Shown: positions 8,226 to 18,191 of the stretch, in pieces
Layout: each line of letters starts with the position of its first letter
Position numbering within the stretch: position 1 is the first letter of the stretch
DNA from: Hymenobacter cellulosilyticus
GTDB lineage: Bacteria > Bacteroidota > Bacteroidia > Cytophagales > Hymenobacteraceae
Assembly (NCBI RefSeq): GCF_022919215.1
Contig: NZ_CP095046.1
Span: forward strand, 2,408,501-2,472,500
Length of the DNA: 64,000 nucleotides
Reading direction: 5' to 3'
Notes under the pieces: model-generated
What the model was told of the DNA's origin: nothing
What the model saw: only the letters and a program-made list of their open reading frames with translations
Databases searched by the model: none
Made by a program: the position numbers and the translations under genes

Positions 8226-9163
8226 CTAGTATCCGCGGCCCAGCTCCACCAGATTTTCCAGGGGCTCACCGGCTTGCAGGTGGCTCAAGTTGCGCAGCAG
8301 CATTTCTACTTTGCCCTCGTCTTCGTGGGGTTGGCCGCCGCCGGTGTGCTGGGTGAGCAATACATTAGGCAAGGTCCAGAGCGGACTATCGGCGGGCAGA
8401 GGCTCCTGCGCTGTTACATCGAGCACGGCCCCGCCAATGCGGCCGGCTTGTAAGGCGGCAACAAGGGCCGGCTCGTCGGTAGTGTTGCCGCGGCCTACGC
8501 TGGCATAAATGCTGCTGGGGGCCATAGCTGCTACCAGCTCGGCCGAGAAAAAGCCGTTGGCACTACCGGGCAGGCAGTTAATAACTATGTCGGTTGCCGG
8601 CAACGCGGCTTGCAGTTCCTCAACGGTATGGAGCTGGGCTTCCGGGTTGGTGCGGGCCAGCAGCTGCACTGTGCACTGGAAGCCGCTGAGCTGCTCACGC
8701 ACGGCTTGCCCGATGGCGCCGGCGCCCAGAATTACGACTTGCTTGTGGCGCAATAGCCCGGTCCCGGCCCGCAGCGGGGCGCCCACCCAGCGGCGCTGCT
8801 GCTGCAGTACGGCCAGCTCCGGCAGGCGGCGGTACAGGGCTAGAATACCCGCCACAATGGTTTCGGCGCAGGGCCAGGCAAAATAGTCGCCCATGTTGGC
8901 TACGGGGCAGTTCAGGTGCAGGGCCGCGTACCGCTCGAAACCGGCCGAGTCGATTTGCCAGAACTGCAGCCGGGCGGGTAGTGGTCGGTGAGCCAGGCCG
9001 GCGGCACGTTGCCCAGTACCACTTCCGCGGCCTGAAAAGCGGCCAGCTGCTGCTCGGGCTGCGGCAAGTCGAGGCGGAAAACGGGCTGGACGCCGGCGGG
9101 CAAGTGGGCCAGGAGCAAGGCCCGGGCCGGCGCGCTGAGGGCCGAATAAACGAAGAGCTGCAT
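8226..9163 (-). CDS. D-2-hydroxyacid dehydrogenase, one frameshift
   Basis: NAD(P)-dependent reduction of 2-keto acids is expected. The reconstructed chain is about 312 residues. It has an N-terminal substrate domain (QLFVYSALSAPARALLLAHL), the NADH fold VVILGAGAIGQAVREQL, the Arg region SSIYASVGRGNTTDEPALVAAL, the Glu region VLDVTAQEPLPADSPLW and the catalytic His in LLTQHTGGG. The frame changes at 8970-8974 in the CCGGG/CCCGG run; one missing base restores continuity (TDHYPP then RLQFWQIDSAGFERYA). The specific substrate cannot be told. Confidence 0.82.
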
Positions 9164-9264
9164 ACGGAAACGGGAAACGTCGAGCTGGGCTATACGCAGA
9201 AGCCGCCCGACGTTTTGTCTCCACTACCGGAATACGACTGGTAGAGCCCAATCAGCGGCCAAAG

Positions 9265-9612
9265 TCAGGCGCTAAGCTGACGCCGCACTTTGGCCGGCAG
9301 CTTGGCCAGCGCCAGCTGGTACGACTCGCCGATGTAGTGCCGCCACTGCGCCGCGTCGAGGCGGCGCACATCGTCCAGGTACACCCACTTGTAGCGCCCC
9401 AGGTGCCGGTGCGAAGCAAAGCCGGGCTGGCTGATCAACTCCTCAAACTCCTCGGCCGTAGCCTTAAAAGCGGCCGACACTGGAAAACTGCCGGGCGAGG
9501 TGACCAGAAACATCTTTTCACCCACGCAAAAGCACAGGTGATGGCCCGATTTGAGGTCCTCTTTCACGCCGGCGCGCGTGTGGCAGATGATTTGGAGCTC
9601 GGCGACGGTCAT
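9265..9612 (-). CDS. MmcQ/YjbR family protein
   Basis: This 115-residue protein belongs to the MmcQ/YjbR fold (CyaY-like, double-wing DNA-binding-type). Typical features are the start VAELQIICHTRAGVKEDLK, the strand pair CFCVGEKMFLV, and the C-terminal YKWVYLDDVRRLDAAQWRHY with a final helix of basic residues. The full length is usual for the family. No cellular role is firmly established for such proteins. It is separated by 101 nt from the dehydrogenase gene. Confidence 0.86.
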   Translation of the reverse strand: MTVAELQIICHTRAGVKEDLKSGHHLCFCVGEKMFLVTSPGSFPVSAAFKATAEEFEELISQPGFASHRHLGRYKWVYLDDVRRLDAAQWRHYIGESYQLALAKLPAKVRRQLSA

Positions 9613-9637
9613 ACGGCAGGCAAATCGGAGAAGGAAA

Positions 9638-10045
9638 TCAGGGCTGGGTCCGCAGCCAGGCTTGGGCTGCAGTCAGGCTGTCGAACAGCTGGATATCGAG
9701 CTGATCGGCAATGCGGTACTGCAGGTCCTCAATAGAGAGCTGGCCAAACACATCCGGCGACACGACCTGCGCAAAGGAGCGCAGGCCGGCCGAGATGATG
9801 AGTGGGGTCCAAACCTGCTGAATCCAGTCGTTGGCCTCGGTAAAGGTGCCGACCAGTTCCCGGTGGTCATTGAGCAGGCGGGAGCAGGGCTCCGCGCGCA
9901 GCATATCTACGTACGTCAGGCCCCCATCCATAATCGTGCCCAGCGTTTGGCGGCCCAGCCACCGGGCGTGAATCCAGTTATCGGTTGTATTTCGTTCTAC
10001 AGTAGCATACACTGTCCCATCACCCCGGTATAATGAAGTTATCAT
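9638..10045 (-). CDS. STAS/SpoIIAA-like small protein
   Basis: This 135-residue soluble protein lies 25 bp upstream of the YjbR gene on the same strand. Its pattern of an N-terminal sheet (TVYATVERNTTDNWIHARW), a long middle helix with FTEANDWIQQVWTPLI, then RSFAQVVSPDVFGQLSIEDL and a C-terminal helix SLTAAQAWLRTQP resembles the SpoIIAA/STAS-like proteins common in Hymenobacter-type genomes. No catalytic residues are evident. Function is unknown. Confidence 0.6.
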   Translation of the reverse strand: MITSLYRGDGTVYATVERNTTDNWIHARWLGRQTLGTIMDGGLTYVDMLRAEPCSRLLNDHRELVGTFTEANDWIQQVWTPLIISAGLRSFAQVVSPDVFGQLSIEDLQYRIADQLDIQLFDSLTAAQAWLRTQP

Positions 10046-10304
10046 ACGGTCGCCCCAATTCGGTCTAAAAATGCTTTATTGGCACAAAGATGCGGAATTG
10101 TGGGCATAGCCAGGCGTCATTCGGCAGCCGTTACTGAACTACTCACCGGCGGCTCCGGGTTATGCAACTAGCCGGGCAAATCGGCGTCTTACTACCAACA
10201 CTGCCAGAACCATAGGCGCTTGTAATTGCTTCCCCGCCGGGTTTTTTTCGTCGGTCCTTGCCGGCCGCATTTACGTTGTTTTTATCTTCTTCGTCCGTAG
10301 TCAT

Positions 10305-12457
10305 ATGGCTTCATTTCGCTCTTCTCTCGGCTTTTCGGCGCTGCTGCCGGGCCTGCTGTTGCTGTTTCCCACCGGTGGCTTTACCCAGCGTCCTACCGAC
10401 GACTTGCCGCCCCAGAAAAAACAAGTACTGCTGGGCACCGTGGCCCAGGGCCTGGGCATGGCGCACGTGCAGCCCGAGCAGATTGACAATGACTTCTCCC
10501 GCCGTGTGTATACCCTGTATCTGAAGCACCTGGACGGCAGCAAGCGGTTTTTGCTACAGCCCGACGTGAAGCAGCTGCAGCGCTACGAAACCAGCATCGA
10601 CGACGAGATAAAGCAGGGTAAGCACGAGTTTCTGGATTTGAGCACCAAGCTAATCAACCAGCGCGTGCAGGAAGCCCAGGTGCTGTACCGGGAGCTGCTT
10701 CAGCAGCCGTTTGAGTTTACGGCCGCCGAAACCTTCGAAACGGATGCGGAAAAAGTGGCGTACCCGGCCGATGCTGCCGCCCGCCGCGACCGGTGGCGCC
10801 GTCTGCTCAAGTACCAGACGATGACGCGCGTATCGGAGCTGATGGACGAGCAAAGCCGTCAGCAAACCAAGTCGCTGGCAGCCACCAAGGCCAAGCCTTC
10901 CGACGCCACGATTTCGGCGGCGGTGCGCACTCCGGCCCAGCTCGAAGCCGACGCCCGCAAGCAGGTGCTGAAGTATTACGACGAGTTCTTCAGCGACCTG
11001 CGCCAGACCGACGAGGCCGACCGGCTGGCCGAGTTTGCCAATACCGTAGCCAATACCTTCGACCCGCACTCGGAGTATTTTGCCCCAAGGATAAAACCAA
11101 CTTCGACCTGGCCCTGACCGGCCGCCTCGAAGGCACCGGCGCTCAGCTTAGCGAGAAAGACGGGCAGATTACAGTGGCTTACCTGGTGCCCGGCTCGGCA
11201 TCGTACCGGCAGGGTGAGCTCAAGGCCGGCGACGTAATTCTGCGCGTGGCCCAGGGCGCAGCCGAGCCCGTGGCCGTGGAAGGCCTGCGCATGGACAAAG
11301 TAGTGCAGATGATTCGGGGCAAAAAGGGCACGGAAGTACGCCTGACCGTGAAAAAGCCCGACGCCAGCACCAAGGTTATTTCCATCATCCGCGACGTGGT
11401 GGTGCTGGAAGAAACCTATGCCCAGTCGGCCGTTATCAACGACGGTGGCAAGAAAATCGGTTACATCCTGCTACCCAGCTTCTACGCCGACTTCAACCAC
11501 AACGGCGGCCGCAACTCGGCCGAGGACGTGAAAAAGGAGCTGCAAAAGCTTAAGAAGGAAAACGTGCAGGGTGTGGTGCTGGATTTGCGCTTCAACGGCG
11601 GCGGCTCCCTCCAGGACGCGGCCGAAATGGCGGGCTTGTTCGTGGCCAACGGCCCCATGGTACAGGTGAAAAGCCGGCAGGGCGCCGCCGACCTCGTCAG
11701 TGACCCCGACCCCAAAGTGCAGTATGATGGTCCGCTGGCCGTGCTGGTGAATAAGTACAGCGCCTCAGCCTCCGAAATTCTGGCCGGCGCCATCCAGGAC
11801 TACAAGCGCGGCGTAATCGTGGGCAATACCACCTACGGTAAGGGCACGGTGCAGCGCATTTTTGAGCTGGACGACATCATGAGCCCCGCCCTAGCCAGCC
11901 TCAAGCCGTTCGGGTCCCTGAAGATGACCATCCAGAAGTACTACCGCGTTACGGGCTCCTCCACGCAGTTTAAGGGCGTGACGCCCGACATTCCGGTGCC
12001 GGATGCCTACAGCGCCCTGGCCGATGGGGAGCAGGACACCGATTACCCGCTGAAGTGGGACGAAATTACGCCGGCTCAGTTCAAGCCCTGGGCTGCAGCT
12101 CCTAATGTAGAGAAGCTGGCTGCCGCCAGCCGGCAGCGCGTGGCGGGCAGCTCGGCCTTCCGCCTGCTGACCGACGCCGTACAGGGCATGGCCAAGCGCC
12201 AGAAAGTAACCCAGGTGTCGCTGAACCTGGCCGCCTACCGGGCCGAGCAGCAGGAAGCCCATGCGGCCGCCGAGAAGTTTAAGCAAACCCAGCAGGCCGC
12301 GCCCACGCTGGAAGTAGCGCCGCTGCTGGCTTCGGCTGCTACTGCTGCGCCTGCCGATTCGGCTGCCGACAGCCGCGCTACCCGCTTCGTGAAGCCCCTG
12401 CGCAAAGACCTCACGCTGCGCGAAGCCGTATCCGTTATTCAGGATCAGCTGAACTAG
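10305..12457 (+). CDS. S41 family tail-specific (Prc-type) protease, one frameshift
   Basis: This periplasmic C-terminal processing protease degrades or trims envelope proteins. The reconstructed chain is about 717 residues: signal peptide, N-terminal Prc domain with RRVYTLYLKHLDGSKRFLL (~65-85), a PDZ domain around KAGDVILRVAQG, the S41 core VVLDLRFNGGGSLQDA, catalytic Ser in SASASEILAGA and Lys in YGKGTVQ, then a C-terminal DUF3340-like helical region. The frame breaks at CCCC 11083-11086; a fifth C restores YFAPKDKTNFDLAL. The second paralogue at 49039-51179 reads YFAPRDKESFDVAM there, supporting the repair. Confidence 0.88.
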
Positions 12458-12475
12458 CTTCGGGATTTGAAATAC

Positions 12476-12512
12476 AAAAAAACCCGCTCCAGCATTGTTG
12501 GAGCGGGTTTTT
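12476..12512. terminator. Terminator between the S41 protease and the next gene
   Basis: AAAAACCCGCTCC/GGAGCGGGTTTTT forms a 13-bp stem with a T tract on either strand. It serves the + strand protease gene and the convergent minus-strand gene. Confidence 0.85.
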
Positions 12513-12529
12513 AAGTTTATCAGGTATGG

Positions 12530-13027
12530 CTACTCGCGTAGCCACCGCGCCATGCGGGGAAACTCGGCGTTAGTAGTCAGACCCATCCAGACCAGCAGGG
12601 GCAGGCCCATGGTGCCGCCGGTGCGGAAGTGTTCAATCAGCCACTCGCTCTGGTTTTTGTAGCCCTGGGGGTGAAACACAACTTCGGCGGGCAGGGCTAG
12701 GGCTAGGGCGGCGGCGTAAGTCCAGGCCAGTACGCCCAGCTCTTCGCCTTCCTTCTCGGGGTTGTTTTCAGTAATGTTGGCACTCAGCAAATGACGCTCG
12801 GCGGCAGGCGTTAGGGCAATGTGGCCGGCCTCGTGCAGAATGTCGCCGGGGTAGAGCAGCCGTTCCCGGTCCACGACCAGCGTGCCTTTGTCGATAAGCA
12901 GGCCGGGTAGAAACGTTTCCTGGCCCAGGAGAGAAGCCTCGCGCACCTGCAGGCCAATGGCGCGCACGAAGGTTAGCAGCGGGTCGATCTGGGCGGCGGG
13001 CACTGTATGGGCAGAAGAGCTAATCAT
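12530..13027 (-). CDS. Putative zinc-dependent peptidase-like protein with HEAGH motif
   Basis: I do not recognise the family. The 165-residue protein contains ILHEAGHIALTPAA, an HExxH-type zinc motif like those in IrrE/ImmA-like or M78-type peptidases, followed by an EEL-GVLAWTYAAALAL helix that could offer a third ligand. No signal peptide is present, so it is likely cytoplasmic. The ATG at 13027 is preferred since a -7-like TATCTTG lies just upstream; an earlier start at 13084 is possible. It converges with the S41 protease gene. Confidence 0.55.
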   Translation of the reverse strand: MISSSAHTVPAAQIDPLLTFVRAIGLQVREASLLGQETFLPGLLIDKGTLVVDRERLLYPGDILHEAGHIALTPAAERHLLSANITENNPEKEGEELGVLAWTYAAALALALPAEVVFHPQGYKNQSEWLIEHFRTGGTMGLPLLVWMGLTTNAEFPRMARWLRE

Positions 13028-13303
13028 AGGCGCAAGATACTTTCCCGCTGCTAAGGCCAGATGGTTCGCTATTCTTTCTTCCACCTAAAAACAGGCCTTC
13101 AGCCAGATCAAAAGCAGGTAATGAAGCTGGGCTGTGGCTGACGAGTAGCTCCACGGTGGCTGCTTTTGCCGCGCGCCGGGTGTATCCCTGGGGCGGGGAG
13201 AGCGTATGAAAAAGGGCCTTGCCACTTCCTACAGGGCTAAACTCAACCGTAGCCCAGCGCTACGCTGGAGTCATTACGTGCGCTTGCCTTACCCCAAAAC
13301 GCT

Positions 13304-14599
13304 ATGCAAACGATACCCCGGGACTCTAGCCTGGACAGCACCCTGGACGTGGTGCGCGAAGGTTTTCCTTTTATCTGGAACCGCGTCCGCGGCCTGCACT
13401 CCGATATTTTCCAGATTCGCCTGATGGGGCAGCGGGCCATTTGCCTGCACGGCCCCGAAGCAGCCCAGCTGTTTTACGAACCGGCCCGCTTCGTCCGGAC
13501 GGGAGCCGTGCCACGCCGCATCCAAACCACGCTCATGGGCCAGGACGCCGTGCAAACCAAAGACGGAAATGAACACCGCTGCCGCAAAGACGCTTTTATG
13601 TCTTTGATGACACCTCAGAGCCGGCAGACGCTGATGCAGCAGCTGGCCCGGGAGTGGCAGGCCGCGGCGGAGCATTGGACGGGCCAGCAGCAGATTGTGC
13701 TCTTCAATGAGGTCCTGGAAGTGTTGTGCCGGGCCGCCTGTGCCTGGGCCAATGTGCCCCTGCCCGAGAAAGACGCCCGCCACCGGGCCCAGGATTTTTG
13801 GGCCATGGTTGATGCCTTTGGCGGGGCCGGGCCCCGGCACTGGCGCGGCAAACGGGCCCGCACCCGCACCGAGGACTGGATAGAGGGTGTTATCAAGAAG
13901 ATTCGCAAGGGTAAGCTGCACGTGGCAGCAGACTCGCCGGCCCACGTAATGGCCGGGCTGCGCGACGCCGACGGAGACCTGCTTTCGGCCCGGATGGCCG
14001 CCATTGAGCTTATCAACGTGGTCCGGCCCATCGTGGCTATTGCTACCTACATCACCTTTGCCGCCGTGGCCCTGCACGAATATCCGGCCTACAAAGGACT
14101 GCTGCGTACTGCCAGCGACGACTACACCGAGTATTTCGTGCAGGAAGTGCGGCGCGACTTTCCCTTCGCCCCGTTTCTGGGCGCCCGGGTTCGGGAGGAT
14201 TTCACCTGGCGGGGCTGCGACTTTAAAAAAGGCACGCTGGTCCTGCTCGACGTGTATGGTCTCAATCACGACCCGCGGCTGTGGCCCGAGCCCAACGTTT
14301 TCTGGCCCGACCGTTTCCGCAACCGGCCCATCAGCCCGTACGACTTTATTCCGCAGGGCGGCGGGCACTACAGTGGCCACCGCTGCGCCGGGGAGTGGAT
14401 TACGATTGAAGCCCTGAAGCAAGCCGTGACTTTTCTCAACGACGGTATTACCTACGACGTACCAGCCCAGGACCTGCGCTACGACCTCACGCGCATGCCC
14501 ACGCTGCCTGCCAGCGGCTTTCTTATGCGGCACGTGCGCATCACTGGCCAGCCGGCCCCCACGGCCGTGCAAACCTCTGCCTGTCCGTTTCACCACTAA
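13304..14599 (+). CDS. Fatty-acid peroxygenase, cytochrome P450 CYP152 type
   Basis: This is an H2O2-driven P450 that hydroxylates fatty acids without a reductase. The 431 residues align by eye along their length with Bacillus P450 BSbeta (YbdT): IPRDSSLDSTL start, MDAFG-like VDAFGGAGPRHWRGKRAR, the RPIVAI segment with the carboxylate-binding Arg241, EVRRDFPFAPFLGA, LLDVYGLNHDPRLW, and heme ligand Cys361 in QGGGHYSGHRCAGE. Position 84 (AVQTKDG) is Gln, as in hydroxylating members; OleT decarboxylases have His. The gene stands alone, with a 219-nt region upstream. Confidence 0.94.
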   Translation: MQTIPRDSSLDSTLDVVREGFPFIWNRVRGLHSDIFQIRLMGQRAICLHGPEAAQLFYEPARFVRTGAVPRRIQTTLMGQDAVQTKDGNEHRCRKDAFMSLMTPQSRQTLMQQLAREWQAAAEHWTGQQQIVLFNEVLEVLCRAACAWANVPLPEKDARHRAQDFWAMVDAFGGAGPRHWRGKRARTRTEDWIEGVIKKIRKGKLHVAADSPAHVMAGLRDADGDLLSARMAAIELINVVRPIVAIATYITFAAVALHEYPAYKGLLRTASDDYTEYFVQEVRRDFPFAPFLGARVREDFTWRGCDFKKGTLVLLDVYGLNHDPRLWPEPNVFWPDRFRNRPISPYDFIPQGGGHYSGHRCAGEWITIEALKQAVTFLNDGITYDVPAQDLRYDLTRMPTLPASGFLMRHVRITGQPAPTAVQTSACPFHH

Positions 14600-14673
14600 A
14601 GGGTGGCGGAAGAATTTAAAAATAATCGGGCCGCCCCCTACGAGCTGCCTACTCACCACCCAACTCATTCGCC

Positions 14674-15087
14674 ATGCAAAGCACACACGACCTGCAGGAG
14701 GTTCTGAATACCCCGCAAAAGAAACTGGCCTTCTTCCAAAACCTGGTACTGGTAGCGGCTGCCGACGGACAGCTCGACGAGCAGGAAAGCCAACTACTGC
14801 TCCAGATTGGCAACCGACTGGGGCTGAAGTCCGAAGAAGTGCAGCCCATTGCCGACAACCTGGCTATCCTGAGCTTTATTGTGCCGGCCGATGGGCTGCA
14901 GCGCACCTTGGAGCTACAAACGCTGGTGCAGATGATGCTGCAGGACGGGCAGATTGACCCGCGTGAATACGGCCTGTGCATGGAATACGCCAACCGCATC
15001 GGCTACGGCAAGGACATCCTCGACGACATGGTAACGCAGCTGGCCGGCGGGGCCCCATCCGGGGTACGCAATCCGCCCACGGTCTAA
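14674..15087 (+). CDS. TerB family (tellurite-resistance-like) protein
   Basis: This 137-residue all-helical cytoplasmic protein has the TerB hallmark VAAADGQLDEQESQLLLQI near residues 27-45 (acidic, possibly metal-binding) and a second acidic turn DGQIDPREYGLCMEYANRIG. TerB-like proteins are linked to stress and envelope-associated complexes, but lone copies have no settled role. It follows the P450 gene by 74 nt on the same strand; shared transcription is possible but not shown. Confidence 0.75.
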   Translation: MQSTHDLQEVLNTPQKKLAFFQNLVLVAAADGQLDEQESQLLLQIGNRLGLKSEEVQPIADNLAILSFIVPADGLQRTLELQTLVQMMLQDGQIDPREYGLCMEYANRIGYGKDILDDMVTQLAGGAPSGVRNPPTV

Positions 15088-15100
15088 GTAAGCCTCTGTT

Positions 15101-15511
15101 CTACAAATCGGAAGTGCCGGTAGCGGCCAGGTTCTGCAGCACTGCCAGGGCCTGGCCGGCTTCGTTTTTGGCCACGAAAATATGGTCGTGGTAGTAGGCC
15201 GCTACTACGTTGCAACTGATTTGCTGCCGGGCCAAGGCCTGGGCAAAAGCGGCTGTGAGTCCTACGGCGGCCAGAGAAGAATGAACCGTTAGGGTAAGCC
15301 AGGCCGCCACGTATGAATACGTTAGGCCTAGCCGGTCGGCCGTGGCCTGGGGCAGAATGAGGGTGATGCCCTCGGTTTCTCGAAACGTACTTAGGCAGTC
15401 GGTCAGGTCGAGGCCGGTGAGGGAAGCCACGGTGCAAAAGACGTAGGTGCCGGGCTGCCGGATGGGCTGCATGGTGCGCAGCAATTGGGTGAGGTCGGTT
15501 TCGCCGCTCAT
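15101..15511 (-). CDS. ACT domain-containing protein
   Basis: This 136-residue protein comprises two ACT-like halves: an N-terminal strand region with TYVFCTVASLTGLDLTDCLS and TEGITLILPQATADRLGL, and a C-terminal LTLTVHSSLAAVGLTAAFAQALARQQISCNVVAAYYHDHIFV. The latter matches the amino-acid-binding ACT_7/DUF2241-type proteins. It probably senses a small ligand; no catalytic domain is attached. It converges with the TerB gene, 13 bp apart. Confidence 0.82.
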   Translation of the reverse strand: MSGETDLTQLLRTMQPIRQPGTYVFCTVASLTGLDLTDCLSTFRETEGITLILPQATADRLGLTYSYVAAWLTLTVHSSLAAVGLTAAFAQALARQQISCNVVAAYYHDHIFVAKNEAGQALAVLQNLAATGTSDL

Positions 15512-15577
15512 TAAGAGAAGGTGGAAGGTGATGGTTAAAACGTGCGTATAAGCTTTGCCGCCTGAGTCGATAAAGCC

Positions 15578-16192
15578 TTAGCGGCGGTTGCGGCCCAGCA
15601 CCACTTCCACCCCGAGCAGGCCCAGGCCGAGGACCAGCACAAACAGGGCCCCGGCGTAGCCCACCCATTTCTCCCCGGTTTGCTTGAACAGATACGCATC
15701 CCGCTTGCCGCCGTACACGGTTTCGGCCTTGATGGCCCCGGCCCGACTGATGGTGCCCACGGCGAAAACCTGGCTGCCCCGGTCGAAGCCGCTGTAGCTG
15801 TTGCGCTTGGTGAGCTTTTGAATGGTGGTGTTGCGCAGGGCGTAGCCGGGTTCTATGGGCATCGTCTGGCTACCTACTTCCAGCAGCAGGGCCGGCGACA
15901 CCCAGTCGTCTTCCAGCCAAATGGGTTCCTGCTTGTCGGAATATCGCTCGGCGGTGCTCCGTACGTAGGCTACCAAGGTGCCGTAGCGCTGGGGCGTCAC
16001 GCGGCTGATGCGGCCTTCCACCAGCACTGGGGTACCGGCCGGAAGCAGCCGGAGGGACGCGGCCGTTTGGGGCTCCAGCTGCCGGAGCGGGGCCAGGACT
16101 GCATCGGAATAGGAAGCCAGCAGCCACAGCTTCACCACGCCGTAGCCAATGGCCAGCAGGCCCAGCCACACGAGCTTGTATTTGTTTAGCAT
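15578..16192 (-). CDS. Membrane protein with two terminal TM segments
   Basis: The 204-residue product has one N-terminal TM helix (LVWLGLLAIGYGVVKLWLLA) and one C-terminal TM helix (ALFVLVLGLGLLGVEVVL). Between them is a soluble beta-rich domain with GTPVLVEGRISRVTPQRYG and GSQVFAVGTISRAGAI. Those phrases recall the GIDE-type membrane domain that binds lipids or regulates enzymes, but I cannot confirm it. Function is unknown. Confidence 0.55.
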   Translation of the reverse strand: MLNKYKLVWLGLLAIGYGVVKLWLLASYSDAVLAPLRQLEPQTAASLRLLPAGTPVLVEGRISRVTPQRYGTLVAYVRSTAERYSDKQEPIWLEDDWVSPALLLEVGSQTMPIEPGYALRNTTIQKLTKRNSYSGFDRGSQVFAVGTISRAGAIKAETVYGGKRDAYLFKQTGEKWVGYAGALFVLVLGLGLLGVEVVLGRNRR

Positions 16193-16262
16193 TCGAAGCC
16201 TCCCGGAGTAGGTTAGAGGGCCAAAGTAGGGGATAAGACCTCTGTGGGCAACCCTGGGCAGC

Positions 16263-17471
16263 TTAAAAGTTGAGCTGAGCTTGCAGGCGGAGCAAGCCGC
16301 CCCGCTGCCGGTTGTCGGGGCGCTGGAAATCCTCGAAGCGGCGCGACGACAACGTATACATGGTTACCAACTCAAAGCTGGGATAGGGCTGCCACTCGAC
16401 GCCCAGCTCGGCTTCGCGCACGGTGTAGCTGCGGGCGTCGCGCTCGTGTTTTTTGCCGCCGTCGTAGTACTGCACCCGCAGGAAAGGGTAAAACTGCTGC
16501 TGCCCGTGCTGCAGGCGCAGGTTCAGCAGAAGGTAGCCGCCGTGCAGGCGCTGGGTTTCGATGCTGTCAGTGGCGGGATTGAATTCTGGGCCGCGGCCTA
16601 CGTTGTATTCGGCCTGCACCCCAAATGGCTGCGGGTACAGCACAAACGTAGCCGCCAGGCGCTGGTCAGGGTAGCTCAGGTCAGGCCGGTGCTTGACGCC
16701 GCTGGAAAGCTGGTCCTTGGCCACCACGTAGTGCCCGGTGTAGGCCTGCACGGCGGGCTCAATTATCTGGTTGCCAATTAAGAGCGGGTAGGATACGCGG
16801 GCTACCACGTGGCGCTGGTTATTGAGCTCGGGCCGGTTGGCCGTTTGCCCGTTGAACACGCCCAGCCCCACCACGCCGTAGTCGCCGGAGCCCTTCAGGC
16901 CATCCTTAACCAGCTTGCTGAACCGCTGCCGCACGGTGGTAGGGGCCCAGTAGAGAAAGGCACCCAGGTCCCGCTCGTTGGAAAGGGCACTGTTGAGGGC
17001 GTCGTTACGGTCCAGGGCCAGGCGGTTCTGGCTGGACTGCATATTCTCGAAGCCGTAGGGCACTTTGCTTTGCCCCACGCGCACCCGAAACCGGCTGGCT
17101 TTGTCCAGGCCCAGGTCCATGTAGGCGTCGCGCAGCAGGCCCACGTTCAGGGTTGTGTTGCCGCTAAGGGTGCTGGCAAAGTCGGGCTGGAGGTAGAAGT
17201 AGATACGTTCGTTGAGCTGCCCGAAGAAGATAATTCGGATTCGGCGCAACGAAAAGCCGCCGTTTTCGCCCCAAGACCTGTCGCACTGCTCGCACTGCAG
17301 GGCCGAATTGGTTTCCAGCAGCCGGTTGTAGCGGGCTTGCACGTAGCCCCGGATGGTAAAGCCTTCATACCACTTTTTCGGGGCGGGTGGGGCCTGGCGC
17401 ACCGAATCGGGAGCTTGAGCGTGGGCTGTAGTGGCAACTCCAAACAGCAGGGCGGTTAACAGTTTCTTCAT
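16263..17471 (-). CDS. Porin of the OprO/OprP (phosphate-selective) family
   Basis: This is an outer-membrane beta-barrel of 402 residues with signal peptide MKKLLTALLFGVATTAHAQ. Barrel phrases typical of the OprO/P family are FTIRGYVQARYNRLLE near the start, SLRRIRIIFFGQLNERIYFYLQPDF, DAYMDLGLDKASRFRVRVGQSKVPYGFE and the final LRLQAQLNF with terminal Phe. Such porins in Bacteroidota take up anions including phosphate. The start is set at 17471 by the signal peptide. No phosphate regulon genes are next to it. Confidence 0.86.
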   Translation of the reverse strand: MKKLLTALLFGVATTAHAQAPDSVRQAPPAPKKWYEGFTIRGYVQARYNRLLETNSALQCEQCDRSWGENGGFSLRRIRIIFFGQLNERIYFYLQPDFASTLSGNTTLNVGLLRDAYMDLGLDKASRFRVRVGQSKVPYGFENMQSSQNRLALDRNDALNSALSNERDLGAFLYWAPTTVRQRFSKLVKDGLKGSGDYGVVGLGVFNGQTANRPELNNQRHVVARVSYPLLIGNQIIEPAVQAYTGHYVVAKDQLSSGVKHRPDLSYPDQRLAATFVLYPQPFGVQAEYNVGRGPEFNPATDSIETQRLHGGYLLLNLRLQHGQQQFYPFLRVQYYDGGKKHERDARSYTVREAELGVEWQPYPSFELVTMYTLSSRRFEDFQRPDNRQRGGLLRLQAQLNF

Positions 17472-17574
17472 GAAAAGATAATGCTGGCGCAAAGTGCGGC
17501 ATTACCTGTTACCTGAATGTGACTGCAGTGTTAAGAGAATGTTTCCAAATGGAAGATACTCCTCGCCGCTAGGC

Positions 17575-18012
17575 TTAGGCCTCTGCCAATTCCTTCACTT
17601 TTTCCAGGGCCTCGGGGAAGGTTTCGGCAAAGTACGCCTGGTGGTCTTCGGCTACGTCCATTTCCACGGTCAGCTCCGTGGTGTTACCAATTTGCCGCAG
17701 CGTGTACGTTTCAGTGGCGTTGGTCCAGTTCTGGTGCTCCTGTCCGAAGGGTTGCTGCTGCCCGTTTTTTACTTCGCCTAAATGCTCGAAGGTGATAAGC
17801 TCGTGAGGCACGCTGCGGGCAATGCGGCTGTACATTCCGCCGCCGTCGGCCGAGCTGAATACCACCGTGCTGCCTTCCTGCCAGTCGGACTCGGCCCGGG
17901 AGCCGGGGCTAAATACACTGGCCCAGGTGGGGTAGGTCTGAGCGTTCCAGAGCACGTTCCACACTTTGTCTTTGGGCGCATTAATCATGGTAGAAAAGCA
18001 GGCCTTTTTCAT
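17575..18012 (-). CDS. SRPBCC family protein
   Basis: This 145-residue START/Bet v1-like hydrophobic-pocket protein starts with FSTMINAPKDKVWNVLWNAQTYPTWAS and continues with GSRAESDWQEGSTVVFSSADGG and a long C-terminal helix (YFAETFPEALEKVKELAEA), all usual in the AHSA1/SRPBCC group. It should bind a lipid or other hydrophobic molecule; the ligand is unknown. It is transcribed toward the porin gene 103 bp away on the same strand. Confidence 0.85.
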   Translation of the reverse strand: MKKACFSTMINAPKDKVWNVLWNAQTYPTWASVFSPGSRAESDWQEGSTVVFSSADGGGMYSRIARSVPHELITFEHLGEVKNGQQQPFGQEHQNWTNATETYTLRQIGNTTELTVEMDVAEDHQAYFAETFPEALEKVKELAEA

Positions 18013-18191
18013 CGGGGTCAGACGGGTTAGGTGGTTGGTAGATGAGTCATTCGGACGGAAACCCTGGTTTATCAGGCGTTTATACGGCGGCTGCGGGCGG
18101 AGGTATTCTTCTAAAACGGTTTCCCGGGCTGCTGTCAGAAAAAGCAGGGCTAGTGCTTAGCGGGCCGGCCGCTCAAGCAGGCGCGCCACGC

